A stretch of 64,000 nucleotides of DNA, from contig QNGE01000748.1 in assembly GCA_008508345.1 (NCBI GenBank), forward strand, positions 30,781 through 94,780, in the 5' to 3' direction. Shown piece after piece: positions 22,025-34,900 of this stretch. The stretch's first letter is position 1. Every line of letters begins with the position of its first letter. The stretch is from Paragonimus westermani. Taxonomy: Eukaryota > Platyhelminthes > Trematoda > Plagiorchiida > Troglotrematidae. Position numbers and translations under genes: made by a program. The notes under the pieces are model-generated. The model was not told the DNA's origin and ran no database searches. It saw only the letters and a list, made by a program, of their open reading frames with translations.

Positions 22025-25000
22025 TCATCTGAATTTATCATTCCGTTTGTTCCCAGTTTGCTTTCTGTTCTCTTTACTGGATACTACACCAATAGGTTTC
22101 TTCAACGGCTAGATGAATTTACGCAAATTTGAATAGATAAACTTTTGATGCGCAGTTTGTATGCTTTGTCATTATTAAGTATTTTTGTTAGGCTGTCTCC
22201 GAATGACGTATTCCTAATCCGCCCACAGAACAGGAAGAACCAAAACCGTCTGAGCTTCTGATCAGCGTATGTCCGAATGCCAACATCGCGTGCATCATGC
22301 ATTCGAACGCAGGCCAAGCCAGAGCGAGAACACATATCGCCCTAAGCCAACCACAAACAGGGTGAACTCATGTACGATCGATTACACTGTCTGCTCATGT
22401 GGTGACTGTTATGGCCTCCAGCACCGGTTTCTGACACGACTAAACTATGCAGAAAACTTGATTACCTAGAGCTATTAATCAACAAACCATTTGTGGAACG
22501 CTCGGTAAAAACCAAACCAGTAGAGCAAAATTAGTTTTCATTCCACGTTATCTCGATACACACTGACTGAATTTCCCGGTCTCTAGATTCCCATGATAAA
22601 CATAATTTGAACAACTCCCACTCATTTCTATGTTTTGCCACCTTAATCTGTAGTCTGTCTATTGTCGATCCATTGCGGACGGTTGTTACAGTGTTTTTGA
22701 TTCCTCTGAAAAAATTCATAGCTGATTGCGCTCCAACCAGCCGAGGCTAACACATAACGTTCCTTTTTATACAACACATCGGCGCTCAATTCAAACTTAT
22801 ATAATTCTTTGTTTCGTTTTGTCATCAATCTAGTAAGATCGTTGACTGACTTAATACGATATGATAAAATCCCGAACACGGGGCTACTAACACAAGAGAC
22901 AGTATTAATTGAATTTATGCAAATTAACTCTCATGCCTGGTTATGGGCTCGTTTGCCCTTAGAGTATTGAAACAACCCAGCTGAACAGTTTTCCCATTTA
23001 GATTCTGATGGTAGCATAACTTATTCCGATATATTTTGTATGTACAACGCTGGCAGTTCACCGGACGTTAGGCTTCGTCAATTCACCTAAGTCTTTACAC
23101 TAGATTACGGGGTCTATTTTCTGCAATGTAAAGCTCATCTGTCTTATCAGCGGATTACTACGTTGGGAGCAAAACGAGACGCACACTGTTTGCGATCTGC
23201 CTGATGGGCTGTTACCGCCAAAACATGCACAGGGTCTTCAAAACCCCTGGATTTGCATTCTGCCAGACGGACCTGTGGAATAAGATTACGGCGATGCGAT
23301 ATATTTATCTAGCGAAGTTGACGTCCATCACTACGTGATTAATAACTCAGAAAATAACTTTAGTGATATTTTGAGAGGCTAATTATTGCACTGTCCCATC
23401 AGTCAAGTTGACGCACATGTGCTTTGTCACATACTCAGCTTGCGGTATAACCAATTTATGATGCTGGACAAGGGCAAGCCAATGAGTGTACACAATAACA
23501 AGTTGTGGAGCACGGATATTTGTCTTTCAGTAGTGACGCAGTAACGGGTGTTGAAGTGAAGGTCACAAATACTGTGTGGACTCTAGTGGTCTCTATTACT
23601 GAAAATGTCACTGGTAGGCTCCATTTTGTCAATAAACTTTTATATTATTGGTGAAGTGGTGAACGGACTCGAGTCGAAACAAGCATTTCGGACTGTGCAC
23701 TGATCTTGGTTCAGTCAAACCCTAGTTATGACGTAAACAGTCAATTTCGGCTAACTGAGACCAACTCGTAGGCCGCCGAAAATAAGTTTGCATCATTCAT
23801 CCGGATGGAGCCCCCGGGCAGCAAAATGAGCAGAAATTGCAAACTGTCATACATAAAGTATAAATTTTTTCAAGCTATCCGAGTCTTATACATTGGTAGG
23901 AAGAAGACTGAATTTAATGGACTGACCTTTGTTGTTTTTGCGTTTGCTTATGACTTAAAAGCCGAGGCTGAGTTCCGACCAAAATTCACAGCCCTCAAAA
24001 ATGGAGTCTCTTTACAATGAGCACTCAAATATATTGATTAAGTTGTTCACCTGTTTTCATTGGCTGATGTGTTTTTTGTTGTCACTGGCTGACGACTTTT
24101 GCTTAGGGTACGTATTGTTGACTTTAGATCCGCTTGTGCTCAGTTTGTCGACTGCTACACGCGTGCTAATTGGTTTCCCGGTGTTGGTCGTCGTGTTCGC
24201 TTGCACCAATCGATGCATAGTGGCATCGTTTCGTCATCTTGCGTGATGAATGACGGGTAAATTCGGCTTTGTGGATTGGCCCCAAGTCGCATCTGTTAGA
24301 GCCAGTAAACAGCATCAGCTACCGTTATATATTAACAATGCAAAGATCTACAACTTCACTGCCCAAATTCTTCCCGCGTACATTCTATCTGTAAGTGAAG
24401 CGTTACAGATACTTGTGTTACAGTGGGATTTCTGAAGAGCATTACGGCAACTTTTTCCACCACTGACATGAATTTTTAGGGTTGAAACACATTCAACCAA
24501 CTGCTTTACGGTGTAGTCGAATCTAGACTTCATTTTGAAGACGTTTCGATGGACAATGTCATTTTGATCCTCATTATGGAGCATAGTTCCAGTGATATGA
24601 ATCAGAATGTTTATCGTATATATTTTTACGCTTCAGTTGGTCCAGTTTACCCAACCATTTGGTTGGGTAATCTGCTCCCGTTCATTTCCACAGCTGCTAG
24701 TCATGTTGGGACAAATAGACTGCATCCGATCTATGTGTGCTCCAGTATGTCACACGGTCGTAGTCTTTTGTGACGAATGATGTGGAAAGCCGTCAGCACG
24801 TCTCTACCTTCTAATCTTCCATGGGTAGTGGACAGCTACTTCATTTTGGCATGTTAGCAACACCTACGCTTCTTATACCCCATGTGTGTTCAGTGAAGAA
24901 ACGGTACGCACATTCATCCCATTAACAGTATCTTGTCATCTATGAGGTTTTAACAGTTTTGCGATCAGCTTACATAGCATTTCTTATAAAGAACTTTAAG

Positions 25001-28000
25001 GTCAATTTACAAGTCCAACCGTTTCTGTGTTGATTTAAATGATTGTGTTGTTTTACTGAGGCTTGCAGCACAAGAACCTCATTTACTTATCAAAAGCTTG
25101 CGTACACAGTGACCTCCTTCTTCTTACATTTTTAGCTCCAAAAGGGCATTGTCTGCATGCGCAGTTGCCTGGTGAATATAAAAGAAGAAGAATATACACC
25201 TTGAAACAGACAACTTGCCAGCTGAACCCACACCACGGGTATGGTCTCGATTTTGAGGCTAAAACAAACCACCACTGTTCAGTAAGCCATCATAACCTCC
25301 AGAATCAGTTGAAGGCGATCACCTTCCGATGTTAGCTTCCTACTGGTCATCACACAGCTAAATAAACACGCCTTTTGAGCAAATTTCGTGAGATCAGGGA
25401 CTTGCTAACTGTCTCGGTGGATCTTTCCTGTTGAGTCATCCCTGTTGCATCTGGAATTCTGGAATTGCATCCTTAGAAAATGCACTCTCAACAATGAACA
25501 AATAAAGTTGGAAACTGATCACCTAATAAACGTTAGCCGGAGAGTGAAAGATCCGTTTAATTTTAACACCTATACCCATGCACACAAACACTTCCGATGA
25601 GCGCCACTGTTGTTTTTAAGAGTATAGTTAGTGTACAGTAAAATAATTAACATTGGTCCTCGCAATATTTGAAGTGGTTGATCGAATTTGGTTTAGTTTT
25701 AGTGGATGGTACAATGTCTGCCACTCTTCCATCAAACCACTTGGCTATCCTCAAGTGGAACAAAATTAGTGGCGTTCGGCACATCCTGGGTCTTGTTCTA
25801 ATTTGTGCTGATTATTCCGAGGATTTTTGGGTTGCTATGGGCTGGGTGACAAAAATATTCACATCCATCTACGTTAGTCTACGTTGTTTTCAGTGTGTTT
25901 GTGTGTGTTGTCCAGTATGCACCGGTGGAATTTGAGCTGGTCACATGTTCGTCAATAAATTTAACACATAAAAAAGAGCCTACAAGAATCAATTAGCGTT
26001 ATAACCCCCAGTTTGTGCATATAATGGAATGGATTAGGGGTTACTAAAATTGTGGGCATTATTATGTAAAACAAGTCATGGATTACTTATTACACACTGC
26101 TGTCCAAAAGTCCGACTTCTGGCATATTAGCGCCTGAAGTGATTAACAACCAGAATACACGGAAATGCTCTGTCGACGACTGACTGAAAATGGGTTAAGC
26201 ACATTAATTGCGAAGTGTTTGTGACGAATTCGTAGACGCTGGTTGTGGTCGTTCTTTGGAAAGTCAGATACTGTTTCTGACAAAACACACATAAGAGGTT
26301 TTATTAACCAACTTCCATATCAGAACTTTTACTAATACAAAAGTTCATTTGTGGAAAAATTAGTATCCCGCCCTCTAGAACAGCAGTCAATCAGGAACTT
26401 GTGTTTCTACGATGAACCTAACGTGACGTGACTTTTCAAATTCATTAACGAAGAATCGCACATCGATTTCTGAAAGTACAAGTCACACGATAACCTTGGA
26501 AGCTTCGTAATATTAAAAGTTCATAAAGCACACTTGTGATAGCCTCTCAATAGGTATATCGGGCATTGCTGTTGTTAGATTCTATAGTTTTTTTGTGCTC
26601 AAACACACAGGATTTGATAAACTCTTTAGGTCTGATGTAGACGCGCACTTTTGTATGACTGATCACTGTGATTACGGAAATTCTGAGCTTTTGGTTCCCA
26701 TGTACGGCACGTCAATCAAACGTGATTTATGAACATCAGCAATGAACAGTTTGATAAAAAATGTTGATGTTATAAATATTTAACTAGAATGCGAACAGCT
26801 CAAGCTTGGCGCATTTTAAACCACAATGGCCACCTGGTTCGTCCGTCGGGTGTGTTTCATTCTCTCCAAAGGTGACTGTCGCATTCCAAAACTGTAGTTG
26901 TAAGTAGTTTAATTTCAAGTTCTGTTTTCACAAAATGCAGAATTTTATTTGTATGGATAAGTGAAGTCACATTAACTAATCGCCATCTATCGATGGGTGG
27001 ATGGCTGTTTTGACAATTCGCCTCGTTGTCGTTCGCACCATTGACTAAATCAGTTGTTTGTGCCGCGTTCAGTTATTCATTGGCGTAAGCACAGACAAGC
27101 TCTGTCAGCTGCAAATAAATCGATCGATAAAACGTTCAACGGGACGATGAGTTGAATTATATTTTACAGCTGTGAGATTCAGTTTTCATATTCATAGCAA
27201 CAAGCTGAACTGAACTTCAGAAACAGAACCTCAGGTTCAAGGTGGAGTGAAATTTACTGGGAGCAGCATTTGTCACGTGTACCTCACAGAAGGACATGTT
27301 TGAGAAAACCGTCTTCTCAAGCATTTCGCAGTCATTTGGCAGCCTTGTTGTCCACATAGAGTGGATAAGGAACTCCCAGTTATTAAAAACTGATTGGTTG
27401 GTGGTACGTAAAGTTTTGAATGGAGGCAGAAACTGATTGCCAAACTTGTCCTTATCAGCAGATATTCATCAAACGTTCTGCAAACATTTCGTGCACCACA
27501 CTTCTGTTTAAAGAAAACAGTGTAGAAGGACTTTCGTCAATTCATTTCACGACAGCTCCATGTGAGCTTTTAATTCAATATAGTAGCTTGTGATACAAAC
27601 CTCAGGACAATCTATATGGAAAACTTATGATATAAACAGCCGCTGTATTCTTCTCACAACATTTGTGAATGAATTCAGGTGTAACAAAACCGGCATTCTA
27701 AATGACACTACCAGAACGCATCCAAATGACAGACGGTTTGTAAGATCACTTGTCTGCTGTCACTTACTGAGTTTGTAGGGTTCACGTATTATGTTATTTA
27801 CACAGCGGTTATGAGATATATTAAGCTTCGAGGAATGAAGCGATTTTGCGCAATAATTCTGAAATGTTCAAAGTTTAACGCGAATAGAACGATGCGGCCT
27901 TCGTTGATATACACACACACAAAATAGGCTAACGATCAACTCACAGACACATTCTGATTGTCTCGTCTACTTTTCAGAAGGGGAAAATTCGAGATTCCAT

Positions 28001-30784
28001 GATAATATTTCATCTTGGCGAAAGCAAATCAGGGCAGATTTCTGAAGGTCGCCGGATGCTCTGTGGTAGCTCTCCGACTATCTCAATTCTTAAGAGTTCG
28101 GTCTAGAAGGAACCGTTTTCATAGTTTTGCACATTTCATTTCGAACAACAAAAGATTGTCGTTCAATTTCACTGAAACACTTAGTAGCAGAATGCTTGTG
28201 AACGCGAGACTAAAAGTAATCGATTGTATACTCATAAATTTATTTTTGGCAGAACAGTTGCGACAGAGCTGTAGTTGTTACAAACCCTCTGTCTAGCTCT
28301 ATACAATCAGTAGACTAATTTGTAGCACAAATGAATATGAGTATTTCATCATTGTCTGATGTACAAGAAAAGAAACCCTCAAACATCAACACTGTCATTT
28401 TGTAAATTACAACAAAAATTGAGAGCTGTCTGTTTGTGTTTTCCTATTCCGACACTGATAATGATATTGATCACTGTGGCCATGGTTGACTGATGTTTCA
28501 TTGAATCCCTTGCACATTCTGAGCTTATAATGCCTTTTTGAAACCATTCGTGCTTATTTCACAAAAAGCGTCTATCTTATGTGTTGAGGTTCAATCAACT
28601 TTGACCACTTGCTTTTTATAAGATAACACCACTGTTTACTTCTCTTGTGTTTTTGTTCGTTTGCGTCACCTGATGAGCGATTAGAGCTCAGTGCCCTAAT
28701 TTTGCACTTTAGGCTATTTCGGTGAGTTTCCAATGTAAGCAGGTTGTTGGTTTGTTATTCACTATTACTCTACATTACCGTAGTTGAACTTAGTATGAAT
28801 TGTAAAGTTATTTACACCGGTACCGCTGGAACAGTTAATGTATTAGATGTTAGTTTTTACTAGCATAACTACTGCAAATCCATAATGAACGTTGGTATAC
28901 TTTCATCGCAAGTGGGAAGAGAATTGACAAGTTTCATAGCACTGAATGTAAGTTAAATGGAGGTCCTGATGGACAGAATTGTTAACAACAAATTAACGAG
29001 CTCAGAAACAAGTACACAGACAAGTAATTCTGCGTGTTGATGATGATCGTCTCATGCAGTGGCACATCCACCCATTCAGCCATAATGTTGCTAGACTTTA
29101 TCTGACAGCCCACTAAATTATTCCATTGGTCTTCACCTACAGACGGCACGTTCCTTACAACAGTATAGGTTGATCACAAATTTCACGGCTCATTCGTTTT
29201 CAAGGCCTCTCGTAACAGTCATGTGGATAAGGTATTGATTGGTTTATTTGGCAGCATACTAGACCGCCTATCCTGATGCGGTTGATGAAAATAATCAGTA
29301 AACGTGAATCCGGTCTGGGGAGAGACATCATTACAAACGCATGAGTAAATAAACGCAAGTGTGGACTACGCGGAAGCAGACGTATTTCCTATTCGTAGAC
29401 ATTGGAGATAACATACTTGTCTGGTCGCGATTACTTGTTAACCGATAGTCGTTTATATATCTTGCTTAACTGTGCAACATCCTCTCAAATTCTTGATAAA
29501 TTAAGTGCTTAAAGAAATCGATGAGTTAGTTTAACCGCTTGTATGATGGAACCACTGACGATTTCCGAATAACATCAGTTTTGTCATCTAACTTTGGATT
29601 CAATCACTTTCTGAGTTGGCTTACTGGCAACAATAAGTTTGCTGTCTTAGAATGATGTAACTGCAAAAACGTAAAACATTACCCTCAAGAGGTAATATTA
29701 TTCAAATTGAAAACATCTAATCAATCAATCTGTTAGGTTGCCAACTACCAGTTGTAGTTCATCGAGTAGGCGGACGTGTCTGCATGTCTTACATTCAGCT
29801 GTGCGTGCTATATCTCCCACATATTTAGTGACCAAAAAATTAATTTGCAAATCAGTTGGATGAGCATTCCGACAAATCCTGTAAAAAAATACCTTGACAA
29901 TCAGAGTTGATTGATAAGAGGACAGAAACAGATTGTGACGACAGTCCATCCGACAAAACTCATCAATTCGGAAACAAGCAACAGAATTTGGCTCAGTTTA
30001 TACCCTCACAATCAGATATTCAAATTTGCGATCAGGAATACTATTCTGTACGTGACTGTTATAAGAGCAAACGGCCAGTCGGGTGCAATGCCCAAAGTTA
30101 CTTGATAGAATAATCGTGACTGCTATATTAATACAGCCATGTCTGTATAGCAACGTAGTGGTGTTTATTGAACCTGTGCCTGTATGCCCTCGAACAAACC
30201 ACTAACAGTTGAACCAGACCTAGTTTGCACTGCATTATCAGAAAAATAGAAATTTATCACAGACTAGCAGGTATTACAATCTATGGAGTACGGTGAACAG
30301 ACAAACTCGTGTCCCAACCTTCGGTTCTATCTCTACTCTTTGCGAGTGCAGGTTTCCAAGGCATGGGAGACTGTGTCAGCTACCACTAACCGATTAAGCA
30401 CCATGTTGACATCGGACGCCCTGGTAATGTTCTTGAGGGAATGTACTAAATAAAACGGGTCGCACCGGAAACCCTGACTGAACACAAATGTTGCAAAGTA
30501 TTATTACTAGAAACTAGGCGGGCTGCGTTTGACAGTTATTCAGTCATGAGTTCTAAGGCTGTATGGCTGTTGATGGTCGCGCAGTCACTGCTTCGAGTGG
30601 TAAACGCAACTGATTTTGGTGTTAAGTTCGTGGATGTTCAGTGAATAGAAGTGCCTTCAGTAGTGACTAGTTACACCTGAAAAAATCAGATCTACTGTTT
30701 AACAGATTTGCGAGTTGGAACAGAAGTAGCCTAGCTTTTAGTAACCACACAGTTTTGAGCTGTCTGTCCGCCCCGTTTCCTCAC

Positions 30785-30880
30785 TAATCCTGATGAAAAT
30801 ACCAGTTCGTTAGACACCGCAATTTCAGTATTTCTGATAAATCGACAACATGTTCCGGTTAATGTTTTCATCAGCAGGTC
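30785..30880. repeat. Fold-back repeat with two facing CTGATGA arms
   Basis: CTGATGA occurs at 30790-30796 on + and at 30868-30874 on -, each followed by AAAATA or AAACAT. The right arm continues AAACATTAACCGGAACATG, resembling a hammerhead core with GAAC in place of GAAA. The helices are not convincing. Confidence 0.35.
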
Positions 30881-33726
30881 TTCTGGTACAACAAGTGATA
30901 TTTGTTAGATGCAATATGCTGAACAACTGCCAAATCTGTCCAGTTTTCAGTTCGGTCCCTGCTGTAATTTCTGTTATACGAGTTTCATTAACAGTTCGCC
31001 ATTTTTATTAGTCATAATCCGTATTTGAATGGTCTACTGTATACTGAAAACAACTTATGGCTGGCTGGTCTCCACAGAAGAGTTGTCGCCAACAATCGAT
31101 ACAAAATAATGCATGCATTTGTTGAATAAGATATCACATTACTTATCTAGACTGTGGCTGAATCTCACATCAAGCATCGATCGGTTATATTATTTCTGGG
31201 TTAACTATACGGAAGCGGAAGAAAAGCTGGCGTCCTTCTCTAAAATTGCACAGTGATAAATGGGAGCTTCAATCTACGTTTAGACCTTCCGTGGTTGTTG
31301 TGTACTACTCATGACGGCCGGCGAGTAGTAGATTAAGTATTTGAACTACAGGCAATCCGAAACTTCCAAGAAGCATATTGCTTTGACCGTTAACAATTCA
31401 ACGGTTTGCATAGTGATTTCACACGGCGGTTGTCTTCCAAATACTAACTGGTACTTGTTGGATGTCTGCTGCACGTCAGCAGTAGCATCAGTTGAAGCCG
31501 CGCTGTGTTGTATTCTGTTGGCCATGTGTACAGTTCAATGTGTTTTACAACTAGAATGGACACACACGTGGCCATTCTATTTGTTTTGTGTTCACCAAAC
31601 ATAAACCTGTGCTAGGGACGAACCGGCGTATAATTTTTGGCATACTTGTTGGAAGTATTAACGGAACAGGATTTGGAATACATGACTTCTCAGTGACAAG
31701 GCGATGTGGCTCGTGACCAGTTTCACAGATCATACACGAATCTGGTGCAAGTTGATTAAATAACTTAGCACGTACTTGAACCGGAATGGATTAAAATGGT
31801 CATCCAGATGGACGTCTGAATTTTGCAATCCATTTTTCGGAAGTTTTGCTCAACCTAGTTTCACAGTGAATCTTTCAGTGAAAATGGGGTCAGTTAGACG
31901 CTAGTTGTTAACAACGCGCGCGTACTTTTTGTGTTGTGCAAGAATGGTAGTCCACCGCTGGATGTATTCGTTGATGTCGCTGTGTAACGCAACAGTGTTT
32001 GTTGTTTGGTTATGATAGAACGGCTTTTCCACAGGCTTGTTTGGCGTGACTGATGAGGACAGTCGTGATGTTTCCTGCGGTAAGGAACAACCGACGAGAT
32101 AGGGCTGCTCTTTCCCACCGGACACATAATTGGTTCACCACAACCGACAGGGTTTGTGAATATTCTGCCTGAAAGCAGAGTCGCACAATCGTGTGTTATT
32201 CTAATTAATCAGTTTTGACATGGTAATTCTCGCGCGACTTGCATCCGTCCCGCTTGTGATAAGCCTCATGCCAGCGCACTTACGGACACGAGCAAACAAA
32301 CATGCATGTCAATCCTCGTTCGTTTCCCGTGACCATCAACCCTTTCACTGTCGGTCATTTTGATTTGATTCGGCGGCACAGTAGACAACCTTGTGTGGAT
32401 TTATTCCCGTAGGAGGACGAGTAGGACTAAAAAAATCTTTTATAGTCCCTTTTACTCAAAGGTTCAAACGAGTCCACGTGAAGTGGCCAGATTGAAATGG
32501 ACGATAATTGTACAATAAATCCGATTCAACCTAGTGCGGTTATTTGCTGGAACCTGCGACGATTTTCCCCAGCACTGGAGTAGCTTTTTCCTGTCCACAA
32601 AAGATTCAAGCCCAGAAAGAGTAGAGCATTCCTTCACGTAAGGACACTGGGAAAAGGCTTTCAGCAAGCTGTTGTTGCTTTTGGTATTATCTTCAAGTGT
32701 TCCTACCGTTTAAGATTGCTGGTGTTGGTGTTTCTGTTCCCACCAAAATGGTCTTGCATTTACGGTTGGTGTTGGAACTACGCTGTGTTTGGCAAGCACA
32801 GTTGCGACTGTTATCTGTTGGTTAATTCTAATGGCATCAGTGTGCCTGAAAGTTGCTTGAGTGTTGCGTGAAAGCACGATTTTTTTGCTGACGCTTATGT
32901 ACTTACCACAAACACCAGAACAAGTTGAATATCTTCGAAATTGTCTTCTGCTAGAACTTTGGTAGGCTTGGGTCATCTCTGACCACGTCCAAATTTGTAC
33001 TTCCAAACAGGTATCCGACACCTTTATGGCTGTGCCCAGCAGTCTGAGCGAACTGTCCTCACCCAAACTAGCAACTATTCGCTCTCTGGTGTGCTCTGGG
33101 GAGAACCAGTGGGGTGTATATGCTCTGGGGAGCCAAGGGAAATAAACTCTTAGAAGGCGGAGAATGCGGGCAATTCAAGACCACAATCTGTCGATAAGAC
33201 GCGGTCATGTGACGCTCAGTTTTATCAGATGGGGATGGTTGTACGTCAAATACTCCCATGGACGCCTGAACCAATAATGTTGCAGGCTGAGCAAGAACAA
33301 GGTGGATCGTGTGGCTGGCAGTTTACCTGAGGGAAGAAGGATATTTTACAGTGATGCGCCCAAACAGGAAAACACTAAGTCGAACTTATCGGAGTGGGTT
33401 AGTGAAACGGTGAACTTTGTGATCGAATCGAGTTTGGCTCACAGCAGGACAGTCAACGCATATTTTGTGATGACCTTGCTCACTGAGAAAAAACAGAGTT
33501 TGATTTCTAACAAAGTGAGCTTCTTTGTAAGTACCGAGATTTTTCATAATCTACTCGACCCTCTTTTTCTCTAGTGCTGCTGAGCTATGTAATTCAAACA
33601 ACAACAATTTCGCCAAGAAATAAAATATATCTGCGGTTGTTTCGATTGTGAATCTGATACGAATCCCAAACATCCACGTGTTGAAAACCTACCAAACCAT
33701 TTGCATTTGTATTCACCTGTTGACAG

Positions 33727-33878
33727 GACTGTGATGGAGATACACCGCTACACGATGCAATTGCCGGTCAAGATGTGCGCCTGGTTGAACTTTTATTAAA
33801 ACACAATCCGGATTTGACAATCACAAATAATTCCGGACAAAACCCACTGCACTACGCCACCGTTTTAGGAGAGGTCAA
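33727..33878 (+). CDS. mib: Mind bomb-type E3 ubiquitin ligase, third ankyrin exon
   Basis: The exon is 152 bp with acceptor TTGACAG at 33720-33726 and donor CAA|GTGAGT at 33879; it enters in phase 0 and leaves with two bases of a codon. It encodes DCDGDTPLHDAIAGQDVRLV, then ELLLKHNPDLTITNNSGQNP and LHYATVLGEV. It follows directly on LSNLQ of the previous exon, so LQDCDGDTPLHDA aligns with MIB1 LQDSEGDTPLHDA. The ITNN.G.N.LH block is also typical of MIB. It completes one ankyrin repeat and starts the next. The following exon (DGYTALHLAA in vertebrates) was searched for downstream and not found. Confidence 0.9.
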
Positions 33879-34664
33879 GTGAGTATAATTTAGGTGGTCT
33901 GGCTTTGGAGTTTTACGTATATATATCAACGTACCGAGTTTCTTCGGTCTGCTATTTAATACTTATTTCGGTTGTTTTTGTGAAGACATTGAATGAGATA
34001 TCTACGACCTCTACGTTTGCCTGCTGTCTTTTTCACTGGGAATTGTTGATCAAGATCCAAACTGTGGTGAAATTCTGATTTAATTCTGATTTAAGAGCCT
34101 GTGGTTGCTAAACTTCGTACAAGCTTATTGCTTATTAGACTACAACTCTTCCATAGATGCAGAAGATTGAACGGGAAGACGGATTAATCACCCCATTTAT
34201 CGAACTGACTGCTACTCTTGTCTGTCTGAAATGTATCCGGCTTCATCTGGAAGCTGGAAATTTAGCAGTATCTCCCGTGGTTGTTCCTATGGATGAATGT
34301 CGTTGAAACCCACGCAGGAGTTGGATACAGCCAGGTAAAACTGATTCAGCTGCGCTTGCACTCAAGATTTCAACTGAGGATCAACCACGAATGCCCATGC
34401 GACCGACATAACAGTTTCCGCTTTATTGTAACCCCACAAAAAAAACTAATTAATCAACAAGAAGCGGGATTTTGTGAAGCTGGATGAAACCGAAGTTGCT
34501 GGCAAGGGCCATCAATGGAAGTGAGTGAGGAGATAAGTAGTAATAGACTAAGTATATAACATAAAACAACAGATGAGGAACGTTGCACGCATTTGAGGAG
34601 AATAAATCGCAGTCAAGGAGCACCATGTTTACGCTCGAAATCTCAAAATGATTGTGAAAGCACA
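33879..34664. other. MIB intron; no further exon seen
   Basis: Begins with a good GTGAGT donor. No ankyrin-like coding could be found here. Confidence 0.5.
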
Positions 34665-34900
34665 TCTTAGGGAAGAGTATTCCATTTGGTTATGATGCAC
34701 CGAGTTAGGCAGGATTCAGTCCTTACATAGCCAGAATGGGATTTGTTTAACTTTAAAGGGAGTCGACGGAGAACCTGCAGGCCTGCTGGCGTAAAAATAC
34801 CAAGGAGATCAGGATCGGTATAGCAGGTCAGTATACGGCGAGTGAGGGTCAAACTACTTCGTAGTCGCCTACAACACACTGAATACACGCGCAGTCTGCT
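34665..34900 (-). mobile_element. LINE ORF2 C-terminal remnant
   Basis: On -, an open frame reads RRLRSSLTLTRRIL, then LFT-like GIFTPAG, LRRLPLKLNKSHSGYVRTES and ITKWNTLP. The motif order matches the end of CR1/jockey-like ORF2 proteins: RRLRGDLILTYRIL, LRGHPLKL and WNALP. It is the same class as 16840-17950 but antisense to the host gene and heavily truncated. Confidence 0.65.

Larger units (their letters stand above)
21701..33726. other. Distal part of the large MIB intron; no gene seen
   Basis: AT-rich non-coding sequence. Many frames of 60-95 codons lie on both strands and none carries a domain I recognise. It holds a hairpin repeat (21985-22024), an inverted pair of CTGATGA arms (30790-30874), and a pyrimidine-rich acceptor region ending TTGACAG at 33726. 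Minus-strand frames at 31894-33274 are somewhat longer than neighbours but could not be matched to gag, pol or any other family. Confidence 0.5.

Noticed and set aside
22269..22469. + strand frame with TVCSCGDCYG resembling a GIY-YIG cysteine region
   Set aside because: Only one short motif matches; the YIG block, Arg and His residues are absent and the flanks do not match the Penelope linker.
31894..33274. Series of - strand frames that might be a retroelement gag or pol
   Set aside because: No zinc knuckle, protease, RT or integrase motif could be seen in any frame.
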